Shown here piece by piece: positions 42,985-51,942 of a stretch of 64,000 nucleotides of DNA (positions are counted from its first letter, which is position 1; each line of letters opens with the position of its first letter). Source of the stretch: Paraburkholderia phytofirmans PsJN (GTDB lineage Bacteria > Pseudomonadota > Gammaproteobacteria > Burkholderiales > Burkholderiaceae); contig NC_010676.1 in the NCBI RefSeq assembly GCF_000020125.1, positions 124,001 through 188,000 of the forward strand, given 5' to 3'. Position numbers and translations under genes: made by a program. The notes beneath the pieces were generated by a model. That model made no database searches, was not told where the DNA came from, and was given only the letters and a program-made list of their open reading frames with translations.

Positions 42985-44571
42985 ATGTGGATAGCTATCC
43001 GAAACGCGGCCCTCGGGTTGCTGGCATGTTGCATTTTGGGCGCGTGTGCCGGTGCACCCGCAGATTCACAATGCGGTGAAGCGTGCAATGGCCGCGGCCA
43101 GCTTCTCGATCATCGCGTCACGTTGAAGCTGAGCGCCACGGAGTTTGCGAAATTGCTGGCGTCGAGCGCAGGCGGCCGGCAACTCGTGCGAATAGCAGGC
43201 GCGCCCGCGTGCGGCGTCGAGATCGTGAGCTTTCGCTACCGGACCATCGGCGGCGCGGGCGAGCCTACTCAGGCGAGCGGCGCGTTGATGATTCCGTCAG
43301 GAAGTTCGGCGACATGCGGCGGATCGCTGCCGCTCATGCTCTATGCGCACGGCACTACCGCGTACCGCAACTACAACCTCGCCGATATCACACGAACGGA
43401 CCCGGCCAACGGCGACGGCGCCGGGGAAGGCATCAGCGTAGCGGCCATGTATGCGGCGCAAGGCTATATCGTGGTGGCGACCAACTATGCGGGCTACGCC
43501 GGCTCCGATCTCCCTTACCACCCGTATCTCAATGCCGACCAGCAATCCGCCGATGTGATCGACTCGCTGCGCGCGGCACGTGCGGCGCTAGCCGACATGA
43601 AAGCCGAAGCAGGCGCGCGCGAAAACGGCAAGCTGTTCGTCACCGGCTATTCGCAAGGCGGCTTCGTGGCAATGGCGACGCATCGGGCGCTGCAAGCGGC
43701 CGGCGTCAAGGTGACGGCGTCCGCGCCGGGCTCGGGGCCGTACGCACTTGCAGCCACCGCCGACGCGCTTATCGAAGGCGAGGTCAACCTGGGCGCCACG
43801 CTCTTCTCGACGCTGATCGTGACGGGTTATCAGCATGCCTACGGGAATATCTACCGTCAGCCCGGCGACTTCTATGAAGCGGCTTACGCTCCGGCTATCG
43901 AAACGCTGCTGCCGAACTTGCAGCCGCTCGACAAGCTGTTCGGAACGGGCAAACTGCCGTCCGCGCATCTCTTCAACAGCGTGCCGCCCGCAACGCAGTA
44001 CGCCTCGATCACGCCGCCCGCGTCACCGCCTTTGACGCCGCCGCTCCTGAAACCGCTCTTTGCCGCGGGCTTCGGCGATGCCAACCTCGTGCGCAACGCC
44101 TATCGCCTGACCTTGCTGGAGGACGCCGCCGCCAATCCCGATGGCGCGTTTCCCAACCCGACGCTTGCGATGAAACCGGCAGCGAATCCGCTGCATCCGT
44201 TGCGCCAGGCGTTCAAGCGCAACGACTTGCGCAACTGGGTGCCGCGTGCGCCCGTTCTGATGTGCGGCGGCGCGTCGGATCCCACGGTGTTCTTTTTCAA
44301 CGCGCGCGTCGAGCAGGCGTATTGGCAGAACGCCAACGTTCCCGCGGGGCTCACGTCCGTGCTGGATGTGGACTCTCCTGTCGTCGGGCCCGGCGATCCG
44401 TATGCGCGCGTCAAGCGGGGTTTTGCAGGCGCGAAGGCAGAGGTCGCGAGTCAGGCCGTGGCCCGCGGTGCGACCGACGGCGGCGCCTCAGCCGTGCTGC
44501 GGGCGTACCACGGTGAACTGGTCGCGTCGTTCTGCACGGTGGCGGCGCGGGCGTTTTTCGCCAACTTTTGA
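42985..44571 (+). CDS. Putative lipoprotein esterase/lipase (alpha/beta hydrolase)
   Basis: A 528-aa exported protein with a lipobox ILGAC (Cys21). Alpha/beta hydrolase features: LPLMLYAHGTT oxyanion region, GYSQGGF with nucleophile Ser223, GGASDPTVF acid region and YHGEL near the C-terminus with the likely His. Several Cys residues suggest disulfides. It resembles secreted lipases of the LIP family (long insert between strands). ATG 42985 has CGGAG upstream. No co-transcribed partner; likely anchored to the outer membrane or exposed. Confidence 0.78.
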   Translation: MWIAIRNAALGLLACCILGACAGAPADSQCGEACNGRGQLLDHRVTLKLSATEFAKLLASSAGGRQLVRIAGAPACGVEIVSFRYRTIGGAGEPTQASGALMIPSGSSATCGGSLPLMLYAHGTTAYRNYNLADITRTDPANGDGAGEGISVAAMYAAQGYIVVATNYAGYAGSDLPYHPYLNADQQSADVIDSLRAARAALADMKAEAGARENGKLFVTGYSQGGFVAMATHRALQAAGVKVTASAPGSGPYALAATADALIEGEVNLGATLFSTLIVTGYQHAYGNIYRQPGDFYEAAYAPAIETLLPNLQPLDKLFGTGKLPSAHLFNSVPPATQYASITPPASPPLTPPLLKPLFAAGFGDANLVRNAYRLTLLEDAAANPDGAFPNPTLAMKPAANPLHPLRQAFKRNDLRNWVPRAPVLMCGGASDPTVFFFNARVEQAYWQNANVPAGLTSVLDVDSPVVGPGDPYARVKRGFAGAKAEVASQAVARGATDGGASAVLRAYHGELVASFCTVAARAFFANF

Positions 44572-44699
44572 GCGCACGCCACCCGCGCATTTTCACCGCG
44601 CTTACGACATCTCGCCGAGCGATTTTCGGAGCGTTGACGCGATAGGATGGCGCGTTGTCACGACGTGCGTGAACTCGCGGTTGCGCGTCGAATCATCGT

Positions 44700-45302
44700 C
44701 TAGAGCGACAACCAGCCGCGTTCGATCGGCCACGCCAGCAACTTGCGATACAGCGCGATGAGTCCGCGCGTCATGCTCGGGCCGGCGAGCCGCCACGGCG
44801 GCGCGACCAGCATGAAAGCCACGGCCGCCACGACGACAGCGCCCGCCATGTCGAGCGGAAAGTGAACGCCGATAAAGATGCGCGCCCAGGCAACCGCGAG
44901 CCCGGACAAAACGATGAGCGAGCCGTACCGTTTCACGCCGCCGAGCAGCAGGGTCAGCGCGATGCTCGCGAAGATCGTCCCGTGATCGCTGGGGAACGAG
45001 GGGTCCGGTGCATGATCGAGAAACGTATGGCCAATGCCCAGCACGAACGGCCGCGGTTGTGGCCAGACCAGGCCGATGAGCTGATTGATGCCGAGCGCGA
45101 GGAGCGTCACGCAGCACGCGCGCAGGGCGGTTTCGCGCTGACGTTCGTCGCCGGAGAGCCACATTGCGGTCAGGCAGAGCGGCACGAGATAGATAAGGTA
45201 GTCTGCGATCGAACGTGCGAAGTCGATGCACCATGCCGGTGTCGATAGCGTCGCGTCGATCATGAGGAAAAGCGCCTGGTTGAACGCTTCAAGTGTCTGC
45301 AT
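44700..45302 (-). CDS. PAP2-family phosphatase, BcrC-like undecaprenyl-diphosphatase
   Basis: A 200-aa inner-membrane protein with about five hydrophobic segments. PAP2 motifs are visible: WPQPRPF (motif 1), PSDHGT (motif 2) and ARIFIGVHFPLD (motif 3). The layout matches BcrC/YbjG-type lipid-pyrophosphate phosphatases, which dephosphorylate undecaprenyl pyrophosphate and can give bacitracin resistance. The first motif keeps the RP but its Lys partner is replaced (GLVWPQPRP). Start 45302 is chosen since it aligns with the family; its ribosome site is weak. Confidence 0.8.
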   Translation of the reverse strand: MQTLEAFNQALFLMIDATLSTPAWCIDFARSIADYLIYLVPLCLTAMWLSGDERQRETALRACCVTLLALGINQLIGLVWPQPRPFVLGIGHTFLDHAPDPSFPSDHGTIFASIALTLLLGGVKRYGSLIVLSGLAVAWARIFIGVHFPLDMAGAVVVAAVAFMLVAPPWRLAGPSMTRGLIALYRKLLAWPIERGWLSL

Positions 45303-45450
45303 AGAGTGTATTTTTCGATGAATGCTGGCGCCGCTCCGGCGCGTCGATGTCGAAGAATGGTAACGGGCCAACCTTAGGAAATGCTTAGGCCATGTAATCT
45401 GTCGGGATACCGCAGGGCATCATGAACCGATATTCAAAGGAGACGAAAAC

Positions 45451-46692
45451 GTGGTGAGGATCGATCCGGACCGGTTGCTGAGTGATCTCAAGCAACTACG
45501 CAGTTTCGGCGCCACCGGCCCAGGCGTCGTTCGGCTGGCGCTTTCGCCGGTGGATCTGGCGTCGCGCGAATGGCTCGCCGGACGCATGACGGAGGCGGGA
45601 CTCGAGGCCGCGATCGACGGCGTGGGGACCGTGTTCGGACGCTCGCGCAAAAGCGGCCCCGCGCTCGTGATCGGCTCGCATACCGACACGCAGCCGACCG
45701 GCGGCTGGCTCGACGGCGCAATGGGTGTGATCTACGGGCTGGAGATTGCACGCGCGCTCGCGGAAAACGAGGCGACGCGTCACCTCGCGGTGGACGTCGC
45801 ATCGTGGATCGATGAAGAAGGCACGTTTTCCGGCCTGCTCGGCAGCCGCAGTTTCGTGGGCGAGAACGTCGACGAGACGATTCGCGACGCGACGAATCGG
45901 CAAGGCCAGCGTCTCGCAGACGTGCTCGCCACCGCGGGTCTGGCCGGACGGCCGCGTGCGCGCTTCGAGCCGGGCCGGCAGGTCGCCTATCTCGAACCGC
46001 ATATCGAGCAGGGCGGCCGGCTGGAAGCGGCCGGCAAATCCATCGGGGTCGTCACCACGATCGTGGGGCTGCGTGAATTGCGGCTGCGCTTCACAGGGCA
46101 GCGCAATCATGCGGGCACGACGCCCATGGCGATCCGCCGTGACGCCGGCGCCGCGTTGGTCGCCTTTATCCCGCAGATGAACGAAGCGTTCGCGCAACTT
46201 GCGGATGCCGACACCGTCTGGACGGTGGGCCGCATCGACCTCGACCCCGGCTCGTTGAGCGTCGTGCCTGGCGCAGCGCAGATGTATTTGCAATTCCGCG
46301 ACGCGAACGCCGCGCGTTTGCAGGCGATGGAAGACAGGCTCGCCCAGCTGGTACGGGACTTCAACGCGCGCAGTTCGATCAGCGTCGAGCTGACCACCAT
46401 CGACGAGCCGATGCAACCCGTGACCATGCACACGGTGCTCGCAGACCATCTCGCCCGCGCCGCCGAAGCGGTGGCGCCCGGCCAATGGATCCGCATGCCG
46501 AGCGGCGCCGCGCACGACGCGCAGGTCATCGCGCGCTGCATGCCGGCTTGCATGATGTTCGTGCCGAGCATTGGCGGCGTGAGTCACGATTTCATCGAGG
46601 ATACGGCCGAGGCGCACATCGTTCTCGGTTGCCAGGTCGCGGCCACGGCTGCGGCGGCGATGCTGGAGGAGCAATGGGCGAAACGGTCGTAA
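45451..46692 (+). CDS. M20-family Zn-dependent hydrolase (N-carbamoylase/allantoate amidohydrolase-like)
   Basis: A 413-aa amidohydrolase. GTG 45451 has AAAGGAGA upstream. Metal-site residues: His77 (IGSHTDTQ), Asp88 (GWLDGAMGV), Glu122/123 (SWIDEEG), plus EPHIEQG and GVSHDFIED at the C-terminus. These are hallmarks of the hydantoinase/carbamoylase group, including ureidoglycolate and beta-ureidopropionate amidohydrolases. It overlaps the following GNAT gene by 19 bp. Likely releases an amine or amino acid from an N-carbamoyl or allantoate-like compound in the cytosol. Confidence 0.87.
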   Translation: MVRIDPDRLLSDLKQLRSFGATGPGVVRLALSPVDLASREWLAGRMTEAGLEAAIDGVGTVFGRSRKSGPALVIGSHTDTQPTGGWLDGAMGVIYGLEIARALAENEATRHLAVDVASWIDEEGTFSGLLGSRSFVGENVDETIRDATNRQGQRLADVLATAGLAGRPRARFEPGRQVAYLEPHIEQGGRLEAAGKSIGVVTTIVGLRELRLRFTGQRNHAGTTPMAIRRDAGAALVAFIPQMNEAFAQLADADTVWTVGRIDLDPGSLSVVPGAAQMYLQFRDANAARLQAMEDRLAQLVRDFNARSSISVELTTIDEPMQPVTMHTVLADHLARAAEAVAPGQWIRMPSGAAHDAQVIARCMPACMMFVPSIGGVSHDFIEDTAEAHIVLGCQVAATAAAAMLEEQWAKRS

Positions 46693-47555
46693 GCGAATCT
46701 GGCGATTTCGTCGTGCGCACGATGTCGGCCGGGGACGTCGCGTTGGCCCTCGAATGGGCCGCGCAGGAAGGATGGAACCCCGGCTTGCACGATGCCGAGT
46801 GCTTTCGTACGGCCGACCCGCACGGGTTTTTCATCGGCGAATGGCGCGGTGAACCGGTGGCGTGTCTATCCGCTGTCGCGTATGGCGAGGACTTCGGCTT
46901 TATCGGCCTCTATATCGTGAAACCGGCGTTTCGCGGTCGAGGCTTCGGCATGCGCGTCTGGCAGCACGGTATGGACTATTTGCGAAACCGCAACGTCGGT
47001 CTGGACGGCGTGGTCGCTCAACAGGCGAACTACAGGAAGTCCGGTTTTCAGCTGGCCTATCGCAACATTCGCTTTCAGGGCGTCGCGCAAGACATCGTTC
47101 AGGGCGAGCCTTACGCCGACTTGCTGCATGCTTCGGCGCTGCCCTTCGAGTCGCTGAACGACTACGATCGACAATGCTTTCCCGCAGCGCGCGAGCGCTT
47201 TCTCGCGGCGTGGCTCGCGCAGCCTGGCGTGATGACGCGAGTGGCGCGAGTGGCAGTGCGCAACGGGCAGGTGGCGGGCTACGGCGTGTTGCGGCGTTGT
47301 TTGACGGGCTACAAGATCGGCCCGCTTTTCGCCGATAGCAACGAGATTGCTGCTCGCCTGTTCTCTGCGTTGACGTCGAGCATTGCGGGCGACCTGTTTT
47401 TCTTCGATGTGCCCGAGATCAACGCGGATGCGATTGCACTGGCCGAGCGGCATGGCATGACGAGCGTGTTCGAAACCGCGCGGATGTATACGCGGGAGCA
47501 GCCCGCCATATCCATTGAACGCGTGTTCGGCGTGACTTCATTCGAGCTGGGCTGA
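46674..47555 (+). CDS. GNAT-family N-acetyltransferase, two-domain (YitH-like)
   Basis: A 293-aa protein. The N-terminal GNAT fold has the acetyl-CoA-binding pattern RGRGFGMRVW preceded by YIVKPAF; the C-terminal part (RVARVAVRNGQVAGYGVLRRCLTGYKIGPLFAD) is the second domain found in YitH/HI0933-type fusions. ATG 46674 follows GGAGGA and lies inside the end of the M20 gene, indicating translational coupling. It may acetylate or bind the amine product of the upstream amidohydrolase, but no substrate is known. Confidence 0.85.
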   Translation: MGETVVSESGDFVVRTMSAGDVALALEWAAQEGWNPGLHDAECFRTADPHGFFIGEWRGEPVACLSAVAYGEDFGFIGLYIVKPAFRGRGFGMRVWQHGMDYLRNRNVGLDGVVAQQANYRKSGFQLAYRNIRFQGVAQDIVQGEPYADLLHASALPFESLNDYDRQCFPAARERFLAAWLAQPGVMTRVARVAVRNGQVAGYGVLRRCLTGYKIGPLFADSNEIAARLFSALTSSIAGDLFFFDVPEINADAIALAERHGMTSVFETARMYTREQPAISIERVFGVTSFELG

Positions 47556-47642
47556 CTGCAACGCGGTGCTGCCGTCTGTTCGTCTGTTTGTTCGTTTGTG
47601 CAACCACCGGCGGTCCGCGTCGCGAGCCGCCGATGGCAAGCG

Positions 47643-47948
47643 CTATTTCCATTTCGAGCCGAGGTTCTCCAGTCCGGCTTTCTGCAGATCTTCCGGCAGC
47701 ATCGCGATGCGCAATTCGCAGTCGGCGTTGAATTTCAGAAACCACGGCTCCGCAAGTGCGGGAATCGCCGACGCGTTGTCGATATCCACCACGACGACTG
47801 CTCCGCGCGCTCCACTCTGCTCGGTGAAGTAGACGGCTTCCGGTTTTATTTCTTCCAGTATTTTGCCGATCACTTGCCCGACGGTGCCCTCGCGCACCAT
47901 GGTGTTGAACGGTTCGTGCGGGATTCGTATGTTGAGAAGCATGCGCAT
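47643..47948 (-). CDS. Small protein of unknown function (DUF3303-like)
   Basis: A 101-aa cytoplasmic protein with a perfect AGGAGG ribosome site 5 bases before ATG 47948. The sequence MRMLLNIRIPHEPFNTMV, then VVVDIDNASAIPALAEPWFLKFNADCELRIAMLPEDL, looks like a ferredoxin-like alpha+beta fold (dimeric barrel), as in DUF3303-type proteins. Homologues in Burkholderia are often labelled wrongly as pantothenate synthetase. Lone gene, convergent with the GNAT gene. Confidence 0.75.
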   Translation of the reverse strand: MRMLLNIRIPHEPFNTMVREGTVGQVIGKILEEIKPEAVYFTEQSGARGAVVVVDIDNASAIPALAEPWFLKFNADCELRIAMLPEDLQKAGLENLGSKWK

Positions 47949-48108
47949 GTCATCCTCCTGTTGACGCCCAAAGGGCTTCTTAAGGATAGATGCTTTATGC
48001 GGACGGTTATGCGGTCTATCACGAAGCGTTCAACGCGAGGCAGTGAAAGTCCGCAGTGAAAGTCCGCAGTGGAAGTCATCTGCCATCGCGGACCATGCAT
48101 TCATCCAG

Positions 48109-48741
48109 TCAATTTCCGAACAATGACGCTTGCGTGCCGCGACTCGGCGCGTGGCGCGCGGGTTTCGTCTGGGCTTCGGATTTGACCTGAGTCTTGACCG
48201 TCGCCCTTTGTTCGAGCGCGAACATGTCCGTTTGCCCGTCCGCTTCCGCTTCGAACGAAGTCTGCCCGGCTTCTAGCGACAGCAGCAGCATCTTGTTCGC
48301 CAATCCCCCCGCAAAGCCGGTCAAATCGCCGGACGCGCCGATCACCCGGTGGCACGGCGCCACGATGGAAATCGGATTCTTGCCGTTCGCCGCGCCGACC
48401 GCCCGCACCGCATTGACGTTGCCGATCTGCGTCGCGATTTCCGAGTAGCTGCGCGTCTGGCCGAACGGGATGGTCAACAGCGCGGCCCACACCTGCTTCT
48501 GAAAGTCCGTTCCCTGGAAGGTCAGCGGAAGGTCGAACTCATGCCGCGTGCCGGCGAAATACTCGTTCAACTGCCGTTCGGTCTCGATCAGCACAGGCCG
48601 GTCATTCGCTTCGATCAGCTCACCGAGGCGCACCCGGTTCGGCTTGTCGTGCTCCCACAGAATGGCGGCGAGGCGCTCGCCGTTTGCAACGAGTTTCAAC
48701 TGGCCGACGGGCGAGTCCATCAATTTGTAGGCGTATGTCAC
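48109..48741 (-). CDS. ogt: Methylated-DNA--protein-cysteine methyltransferase
   Basis: A 210-aa DNA repair protein that removes alkyl groups from O6-alkylguanine. Start is GTG 48741 with AGGAG about 9 bases upstream. The active site IVAPCHRVIG gives Cys130, with the DNA-binding helix TIPFGQTRSYSEIA and Asn/Arg finger (VRAVGAANG) before it. After the usual end near residue 165, a 45-residue Lys/Gln/Ala-rich tail extends to the C-terminus; its role is unknown. No ada or alkA gene is nearby. Confidence 0.93.
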   Translation of the reverse strand: MTYAYKLMDSPVGQLKLVANGERLAAILWEHDKPNRVRLGELIEANDRPVLIETERQLNEYFAGTRHEFDLPLTFQGTDFQKQVWAALLTIPFGQTRSYSEIATQIGNVNAVRAVGAANGKNPISIVAPCHRVIGASGDLTGFAGGLANKMLLLSLEAGQTSFEAEADGQTDMFALEQRATVKTQVKSEAQTKPARHAPSRGTQASLFGN

Positions 48742-49033
48742 TTTGCTTGCTCCTGACTGGTTGGAGGCACAGATGCGCGCAAGGCGAGTCTGCGAATACG
48801 CGCGCCGTGCGCGCCGAATATCCGACAGTGTGAGCCTCGCTCTCTCTGATTGCGCTCCGAATCTTGCTGTCCAATTTCTCGCGACCGATGTCGGTCGGCG
48901 GCGCGTTGTTGTGGACGGGACGATGCATCACTGTACAACCCTTTTCAACCGTTTTTGCGCGAGGCTCGTGACTCAGTAGAATTGATACCTCCGATTTGAA
49001 GCGCACTGGCAACCGGACCTCTCTTCCACGACT

Positions 49034-50371
49034 GTGACAACGACACTTGATCATTTGCGGGCCGGCCAGCTCGCGGGCACGCGCCGGCTGAAACTGGCTT
49101 GCGGCCTGACTGAATTTCCGCGCGAGATTTTCGACCTCGCCGACACGCTGGAAGTTCTCGACCTGTCGGGCAACGCGCTCACGTCGCTGCCCGACGATCT
49201 GCCACGTCTGCGCAAGCTGCGCATTCTCTTCGGCTCCGACAACCCGTTCACCGAGTTGCCCGAGGTGCTGGGACAGTGTTCGCAATTGAGCATGGTCGGC
49301 TTCAAGGCCAACCGCATCCGGCATGTATCCGGCAAAGCGCTGCCCCCGCAATTGCGCTGGTTGATCCTCACTGACAACGAGATCGAAGTGTTGCCGGCCG
49401 AAATCGGCCGCTGTTCCCAATTGCAAAAGCTGATGCTGGCGGGCAATCGTCTGCGAACGCTGCCCGAAGAATTGGCCGCCTGCTCGCAGCTCGAACTGCT
49501 GCGGCTCGCCGCGAATCAGCTCGATGGACTGCCTGACTGGTTGCTGCGTCTGCCGCGGCTGTCCTGGCTGGCGTACGCCGGCAATCCGTTCAGCGAGGCG
49601 CTCGAAGCGGCGGCGCTCACCGACACGCCGAGCGTCGCGATAGCGTGGCACGACTTGAAACTCGACGCGCCGTTAGGCGAGGGCGCCTCCGGTGTCATCT
49701 ATCGCGCGGAGTTGGCGGGTCGGCACGGCGCGTCCCGCTCTGTCGCGGTGAAACTGTTCAAGGGGGCGGTGACCAGCGACGGTTTGCCCGACTGCGAAAT
49801 GGCAGCCTGCATTCGCGCGGGCGATCATACGAACCTGATCCCGGTGGCGGGGAAAGTGAAGGATCATCCCGCCGGTACGCACGGCCTCGTGATGGAACTG
49901 ATCGATCCGCAATTCACCAACCTTGCCGGTCCGCCGAGTCTCGAATCCTGCACGCGCGATATCTATGACGCCGACACACGCTTCGATATGGCTTCGGCGT
50001 TGGGCATTGCGTACGGTATCGCGTCGGCGGCGTGTCATTTGCACGAGCAAGGCATCATGCACGGCGATCTGTACGCGCACAATATCCTGTACGGCGGAGA
50101 GGGGCGCGCGTTGTTGGGCGATTTCGGCGCGGCTTCGTTCTATGCTTTGGGCGATCGGCGCATCGGCCTCGCGCTTCAGCGCCTCGAAGTCAGCGCCTAC
50201 GGTTGTCTGCTCGAAGAGTTGCTCGAACGATGCGATTGGCCGGAGGCGTCGGCGAACATTCGCGCTCTCCTCGTGGAGTTGAAGGACAATTGCTTGAGCG
50301 AGGCGATCGACAGCCGGCCGTTGTTCGATGAGATCACCGCGCGTTTGCTGGCGCTGATGGGCGATCGATGA
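49034..50371 (+). CDS. Leucine-rich-repeat protein kinase
   Basis: A 445-aa protein starting at GTG 49034 (weak ribosome site). Residues about 35-185 are seven leucine-rich repeats of ~22-23 residues with LxxLxLxxNxLxxLP consensus (e.g. LEVLDLSGNALTSLP, LQKLMLAGNRLRTLP). Residues 205-445 are a Hanks-type kinase domain: glycine loop LGEGASGVIY (214-223), Lys240 (VAVKLF), Glu255, HGD (343-345, in place of HRD) with Asn350, and DFG (363-365). No membrane segment or secretion signal. It is a eukaryote-like fusion; presumably phosphorylates Ser/Thr on an unknown partner. Confidence 0.85.
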   Translation: MTTTLDHLRAGQLAGTRRLKLACGLTEFPREIFDLADTLEVLDLSGNALTSLPDDLPRLRKLRILFGSDNPFTELPEVLGQCSQLSMVGFKANRIRHVSGKALPPQLRWLILTDNEIEVLPAEIGRCSQLQKLMLAGNRLRTLPEELAACSQLELLRLAANQLDGLPDWLLRLPRLSWLAYAGNPFSEALEAAALTDTPSVAIAWHDLKLDAPLGEGASGVIYRAELAGRHGASRSVAVKLFKGAVTSDGLPDCEMAACIRAGDHTNLIPVAGKVKDHPAGTHGLVMELIDPQFTNLAGPPSLESCTRDIYDADTRFDMASALGIAYGIASAACHLHEQGIMHGDLYAHNILYGGEGRALLGDFGAASFYALGDRRIGLALQRLEVSAYGCLLEELLERCDWPEASANIRALLVELKDNCLSEAIDSRPLFDEITARLLALMGDR

Positions 50372-50450
50372 ACGGCGGGTTGCGTTACGACCGCCCTTCG
50401 TTCGACTGCGATACTACGAATCGTCAGCGCGGCCCAGAAGGAGAGATTCG

Positions 50451-51440
50451 ATGATGCAGAAGACGCCGCGAAGCATGCCGTCCTGGAGGATGCGTCGCCG
50501 GGTGGTGATTGCCGGCGCGCTGGCCGCGGCCGGCATCGGCGGCGCGGCCGATGCAGCGGCTACGCCGGGCGGCAAGCTCAAGATCGCGCTCGTGCTGAAG
50601 TCGCTCGGCGACCCGTTTACGATCGCGATGGCGAGCGCCGCGCAGAACTACCAGCAGCATTACGCCTCGCAATTCGATCTGACGGTGCGCGGCACGGCCA
50701 CCGAAAGCGACACGACCGGGCAGATCCGCATGGTCGAGGAGATGATCAAGGCGAAGATGAACGCAATCGTCATTGCGCCGACCGATTCGAAGGCGCTGAC
50801 GGCGGTCGTCGCGCGCGCGATCAAGGCGGGCGTCATCGTGGTTTCGATCGACAATCCGCTCGACGAGGCGTTTCAGGACGCGGCCGGCATTTCCGTGCCG
50901 TTCGTCGGCCCGAACAATCGCAAGGGCGCGCAGCAGGTGAGCAACTACCTGGCGGAGCGGCTCAAGACGGGCGATCAGGTGGGCGTTATCGAAGGCAGTT
51001 CAGCCGACCGCAATGCGCAGCAACGCACGGACGGTTGCCGGGATGCGATGAATGCCGCGGGGATCAACATCGTCGCGGTTCAGACCGGCGACTGGGAATA
51101 TGGGAAGGGCCGCGACGCCGCTTCGAAGATGCTCAGCGAGCATCCGCAGATCCGCGGGCTGATGTGCGGCAACGACAACATGGCAATGGGCGCGGTCGAC
51201 GCGGTTCGCGATGCGGGCAGAACCGGCGGCGTGTACGTCACCGGCTACAACGATATCGACGCGATCAAGCCGTTGATCGCCGATGGCCGCGTGCTGGCCA
51301 CGGTCAATCAGTTCGCCGCGCGGCAAGCCGTATTCGGCGTCGATGTGGCCTTGAAGGCGGTGACCGAACAGAGGAAGCAGAGCGAATTGTCGAGTGTGAT
51401 CGAAACTCCGCTGCAGCTTGTCACGGCCGCGAATCACTAG
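50451..51440 (+). CDS. Orphan sugar ABC transporter substrate-binding protein (ribose-type)
   Basis: A 329-aa periplasmic protein with a signal (VVIAGALAAAGIGGAADA, preceded by a Arg-Arg-Arg stretch, possibly Tat-like). It belongs to the peripla_BP_4 sugar-binding group: IALVLKSLGDPFTIAMASAAQ, IVIAPTDSKAL, VIVVSIDNPLDE, GVIEGSSADRNAQQRTDG, GLMCGNDNMAMGAVDAV, VTGYNDIDAIKPL. AAGGAG lies before ATG 50451. No permease or ATPase gene is next to it, so it must serve a transporter encoded elsewhere or act in sensing. Confidence 0.88.
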   Translation: MMQKTPRSMPSWRMRRRVVIAGALAAAGIGGAADAAATPGGKLKIALVLKSLGDPFTIAMASAAQNYQQHYASQFDLTVRGTATESDTTGQIRMVEEMIKAKMNAIVIAPTDSKALTAVVARAIKAGVIVVSIDNPLDEAFQDAAGISVPFVGPNNRKGAQQVSNYLAERLKTGDQVGVIEGSSADRNAQQRTDGCRDAMNAAGINIVAVQTGDWEYGKGRDAASKMLSEHPQIRGLMCGNDNMAMGAVDAVRDAGRTGGVYVTGYNDIDAIKPLIADGRVLATVNQFAARQAVFGVDVALKAVTEQRKQSELSSVIETPLQLVTAANH

Positions 51441-51458
51441 AGTGCGAGCCGTCGCAAG

Positions 51459-51496
51459 GCTGTTGCGAACGTGAGCGGTCTCACGCTCGCAACAGC
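51459..51496. terminator. Bidirectional hairpin between convergent binding-protein and PRC-barrel genes
   Basis: A 17-bp stem with one mismatch (left arm 51459-51475, right arm 51480-51496), loop CGGT, between two convergent stop codons. No T tract follows, but the position and length fit a shared terminator. Confidence 0.65.
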
Positions 51497-51510
51497 GCAT
51501 GTCACGTCGA

Positions 51511-51942
51511 TTATTCCGCCTTGACCTTGCGCGGCTTGGTGGCTTTTTCGAGCTTGTTGTATTCGAACTCAGGTACCGACTTCAACGCATCTTTCGTCGC
51601 GCCGGCGAGGAACAGATTGCCGTCGCGGATCTCGAAGTGATCGACCGGAATCGCCACATAGTGCTTGCCCATGCCGAGGAAGCCGCCCACCGATACGACC
51701 GCATACGTCGCCTTACGGTCCGGCGAAATGATCACGTCGTAGATGCTGCCGATCTTGTCGTTCAGATCGTTGTAGACCGGCTCGTCGACAAGCGCGCGCC
51801 GCACGCTCCAGCCCTTTAGCAGCGCATTGGTTTGCTCGACCGTGCCGCCGAGCGGTTGCAGTCCGGCAATCTGCGCATAGGCGCCTTGTGAGGCGCAGAT
51901 GGCGGCGAGAGCGGTCGCGCAGATGAGTGTTTTTGCTTTCAT
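51511..51942 (-). CDS. Exported PRC-barrel domain protein
   Basis: A 143-aa protein with a signal peptide (ICATALAAICASQGAYA) and one PRC-barrel domain (WSVRRALVDEPVYNDLNDKIGSIYDVIISPDRKATYAVVSVGGFLGMGKHYVAIPV). The C-terminus is Lys-rich. Such exported PRC-barrel proteins are frequent in Burkholderia; they are thought to mediate protein contacts but the role is unknown. Start ATG 51942 is followed by the signal; convergent with the binding-protein gene. Confidence 0.85.
   Translation of the reverse strand: MKAKTLICATALAAICASQGAYAQIAGLQPLGGTVEQTNALLKGWSVRRALVDEPVYNDLNDKIGSIYDVIISPDRKATYAVVSVGGFLGMGKHYVAIPVDHFEIRDGNLFLAGATKDALKSVPEFEYNKLEKATKPRKVKAE

Noticed and set aside
45496..46674. 392-aa minus-strand frame opposite the M20 hydrolase gene
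   Set aside because: Mirror frame with no recognisable motif.
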